NCBI RefSeq assembly: GCF_003473485.1
Contig: NC_053046.1
Span: 9,682,001-9,746,000, forward strand
From: Medicago truncatula
Lineage: Eukaryota; Streptophyta; Magnoliopsida; Fabales; Fabaceae
DNA length: 64,000 nucleotides
Direction of reading: 5' to 3'
The position numbers and the translations under genes are program-made. The number at the start of each line of letters is the position of its first letter. Position 1 is the stretch's first letter. A model generated the notes under the pieces. That model was not told the origin of the DNA. It did not search any database and was given only the letters and a program-made list of their open reading frames with translations. Of this stretch, positions 61,480 through 64,000 are shown one piece after another.

Positions 61480-62560
61480 ATACATTTCACAGATCCTATA
61501 CAACTTTGTTCTGATTTATAATATCCTAAGTTAAATTTGAACATAGCTATAATATCCATTGTTGTACCCTACAACCACAAGACACTTTCTTTGTTTCATT
61601 ATGCGTGGCTGTGACACATTTCCCCAGTTCTCAAAATGCATTTGCTTTCTCTAATTATCCCATTATAATAATATTTATCAATTCAAACACATTAGAGAAA
61701 AAAGCTTTATACAGGATGTTGTTTGATTTATTTAGCCAACCCCCGTCTAGTTGAATAAAGTTTAATTTGTGCAAATAATTATGAAAATAGCATTATGATA
61801 TGAACACGTGATGGCATATATAATTAAAGGTCTTTCTAAAACTTATTTACAGTGTCAGTGCATAGTTATTGAACTAAAAAAATATTGATATAAGTAAAAG
61901 CAGGAGCCAAATTAACTATATACCAATGTCTCAAGGAACTTAGATGACAATATATTGTAAAAAATACCAAAATATGTGTAAACTAACATTTTTGTCCTTA
62001 AAATCACAAATGTTGCTTAATTTAGTCATTCAAATTTAATAAATAGCAATTTAATTTCTTAAATTGAACAATATCAATCAATTTGGTCCTTTTTTCAAAT
62101 TGAGAACTACAATTTTAAAGATAATGTGCTTGTATGAAGTAAAGACTATTCAAGTCAATATGTAAGTCTTTCATTGTTTTTGGTAGATGTTCATTAAATA
62201 GATATTTTGATGGAGGGATTAAATTTAATGACGTTGGAAGGAATGAATTTGAGTACCAAAATTCTGATTTACTCGCAAAAAATACACATCTCATCTTACC
62301 AAAACAATCCAAGAGGGGTATGGTGTAATTCAACTTTACCACGTGCAAATTTTGATCAAGCTTCAAAACTGAAATATTAACAATATACCTGCCATGTTCA
62401 CAACCTTTAGTACTCCTAAATGTAATTTTCGATAGCTTAAATCAAAGTATGTGTATTGTGCTGAATGTTTGCAAGAGAAGTGATTTCTTCTTTAACAATA
62501 TACAAGCCAGTCACACAACAATTTCTTGTCTATGTCCCAAACCTATATGTGACTAGTCAC
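61480..62560 (-). pseudogene. Degraded partial copy of the tomosyn-like gene (exons 8 to 5)
   Basis: In the same strand and order as the intact gene, matches cover exon 8 (about 61,490-61,675), the intron near exon 7 (about 61,840-61,955), exon 6 (about 62,270-62,395) and exon 5 (about 62,450-62,550). Internal deletions are large in exon 8, and exon 7 is essentially lost. Together with the NTPase scrap at 61.13 kb this shows a second copy of the NTPase/tomosyn-like neighbourhood, with the intervening exons 9-24 missing. Confidence 0.85.
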
Positions 62561-62639
62561 ACCATATTGTCTTATTTGATCATTCTTTAGAAGAATTTTA
62601 TGTATTACATTATTAAAATATTAAGCTCAAGCGCTTATT

Positions 62640-63312
62640 TTTTTTACTAACTACCCCCGACATTCCTCGGGTGGAAGGTGCAGATGCTCTTGTTTGGCAT
62701 AAACATGTTCCACTTAAGGTCTCAATTTTTGCTTGGCGGTTGGTAAAAAATAAGCTGCCTACTCGATCAAATCTGATGCAGTGTGGTATTCTCTCAGCTT
62801 CGGATGCGGGTTGTTTGTTAGGATGCGGCCACATCGAGACTTCTCAACATTTATTTACCTCTTGTAGTTTTTATGGCACTTTGTGGAGTCAGGTGAGGTC
62901 CTGGCTTGGTGTCTCAGGCCCCGACCCCATTATTGTCTCAGATCACTTCCTTCAGTTCTCTCATTCAGCAGGTGGAGTTCGTGCAAGGAGCTCTTTCTTG
63001 CAGCTTGTGTGGTTGCTTACTGTGTGGATCATTTGGAATGACCGCAATCAGAGGTTGTTTAATAACTCAGGTAGCTCTATTGATCACATGATGGATAAAG
63101 TAAACCAGACCTCTCTTTGTTGGCTAAAAGCTCATAATGTTGTTTTTGTTTTTGGTTTTCAATTGTGGTGGTCAAGTCCCTTGGCTTGTTTGGGGCTAGG
63201 CTAATTTTTGTTTGATTATGTATATTTGTCAATACTCTTGAGCTTCCTGGTACATCTTGTACTAGGAAGTGTCCGTGTTTGTGAATATAAGTTTCATTTT
63301 TGATTGTTAAAA
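62640..63312 (+). mobile_element. 5'-truncated LINE, zf-RVT 3' end
   Basis: A frame ending at 63,204 reads ALVWHKHVPLKVSIFAWRLV, then NKLPTRSNLMQCGI, GCGHIETSQHLFTSCSFYGT and LWSQVRSWLG. This is the zinc-binding domain that follows reverse transcriptase in plant LINEs (and their copies). The rest of the ORF is absent to the left, as usual for 5' truncation. The 3' UTR runs to about 63,312 and ends in A-rich DNA. Target duplications could not be defined. Confidence 0.85.
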
Positions 63313-64000
63313 AATAATAAATATTAATGTATATTTACTTTGTTTATGTTTCTGCTTCCATAATATGATGTTTTAATTTTTATATAGAACACTAATAGGT
63401 GTAAAGACTTGCACCAAAATATTTATAGCAATTCTCGAAATATTTATAGCAATTATTTGAAAAATTAAATGCTGTATTTGATTGTATATACATATCAATA
63501 GAGACTAACACCAATCATTACTTGAAGAAAATGAACTTCATTCTTATTCTTCCCACAACTACTGTTAATGCATCAAAGATTGTTGACTTGTTAGGCTTAA
63601 ACTTGCAGAACACTGCTGTTAAAGATGAACACAACCAGCAAAAATAGTGCTTCGGAAATTCAGTAACTCACTTCAACATAACCAAAACTGTTGGAACATT
63701 GGTGTCAAGATGGAAAGAAATTGGAAGGTTGGAAGATTAAACACCAAGTTATTAAACTTTGATATAGTGTTGTGTGAATTGAAAAAAATAGAGTGTGGAT
63801 GTCCCACATAAAATAGAACACACAAGTGTTTAAATAGTGGTATTTAATTTTAAATACCGGATAATGATGAAGATAATAATAATAATAATTTTTTATTCAT
63901 GATATCACTTTTCATAATTTTAGGTTATGTTTATTGTGATAAGATTGAGAATCCAACTGAATTTTCTATCTTTCCTTCATTAGTTTGTTTCATCTAATCT
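63313..64000. other. Gene-free spacer at the window end
   Basis: AT-rich, with a short AAT microsatellite near 63,870. No feature is supported. Confidence 0.4.

Noticed and set aside
62613-62834. Minus-strand frame over the LINE end
   Set aside because: It is antisense to the zf-RVT domain and has no recognizable content of its own.
1-64000. CRISPR arrays, bacterial operons or prophage
   Set aside because: The DNA is plant nuclear, with spliced genes throughout and no spaced identical repeats of the CRISPR type.

Overview
The window is nuclear DNA from a flowering plant, most likely a legume of the Medicago/clover/pea group. It is AT-rich, its genes are intron-rich, and the gene-free stretches are full of small inverted-repeat elements, tRNA-derived SINEs and a Helitron. 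The species is inferred from overall character and not proven. Nothing bacterial is present: no rRNA, genuine tRNA or CRISPR array was seen.

Layout. At 1.3-4.7 kb lies a broken F-box/LRR/FBD gene. At 5.7-8.4 kb (minus) is a complete three-exon plastid stearoyl-ACP desaturase gene, with a three-member nest of inverted-repeat elements beginning 169 bp upstream of its ATG. A DUF26 (cysteine-rich receptor-kinase type) remnant lies at 12.5 kb. Broken partial copies of a Rab escort protein gene fill 13.0-16.3 kb, and a recent 221-bp triplication lies at 16.8-17.45 kb. The intact nine-exon Rab escort protein gene (minus) occupies 18.56-24.25 kb. From 25 to 32 kb the DNA is mostly elements: inverted-repeat elements, a SINE and a solo LTR fossil at 27.9-29.1 kb. 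A seven-exon HMG-box gene (plus) lies at 32.8-33.9 kb. A probable Helitron carrying RPA-like and B3-like exon remains spans about 35.8-40.7 kb. A six-exon THEP1/NTPCR-type nucleoside-triphosphatase gene (plus) follows at 40.8-43.0 kb. A 24-exon tomosyn-like WD40/SNARE gene (minus) spans 43.9-55.2 kb. An apparently intact hAT transposon with a single 827-codon transposase frame lies at 55.2-58.7 kb, 64 bp upstream of the tomosyn-like ATG. At 61.1-62.6 kb is a degraded second copy of the NTPase/tomosyn-like gene pair, followed by a truncated LINE 3' end.

The five intact host genes are ordinary housekeeping genes: fatty-acid desaturation, Rab prenylation, chromatin architecture, nucleotide hydrolysis and vesicle fusion. 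They do not form a pathway together. The most informative content is structural: elements with exact 9-bp (MULE-like), 8-bp (hAT), 5-bp (LTR) and 14-15-bp (SINE) target duplications that allow insertion order to be read, and partial segmental copies of two of the host genes. No convincing undescribed biological system was found. The best leads are the nested element at the desaturase promoter, the possibly active hAT in the tomosyn-like promoter, the RPA/B3-bearing Helitron and two small membrane-peptide candidates.
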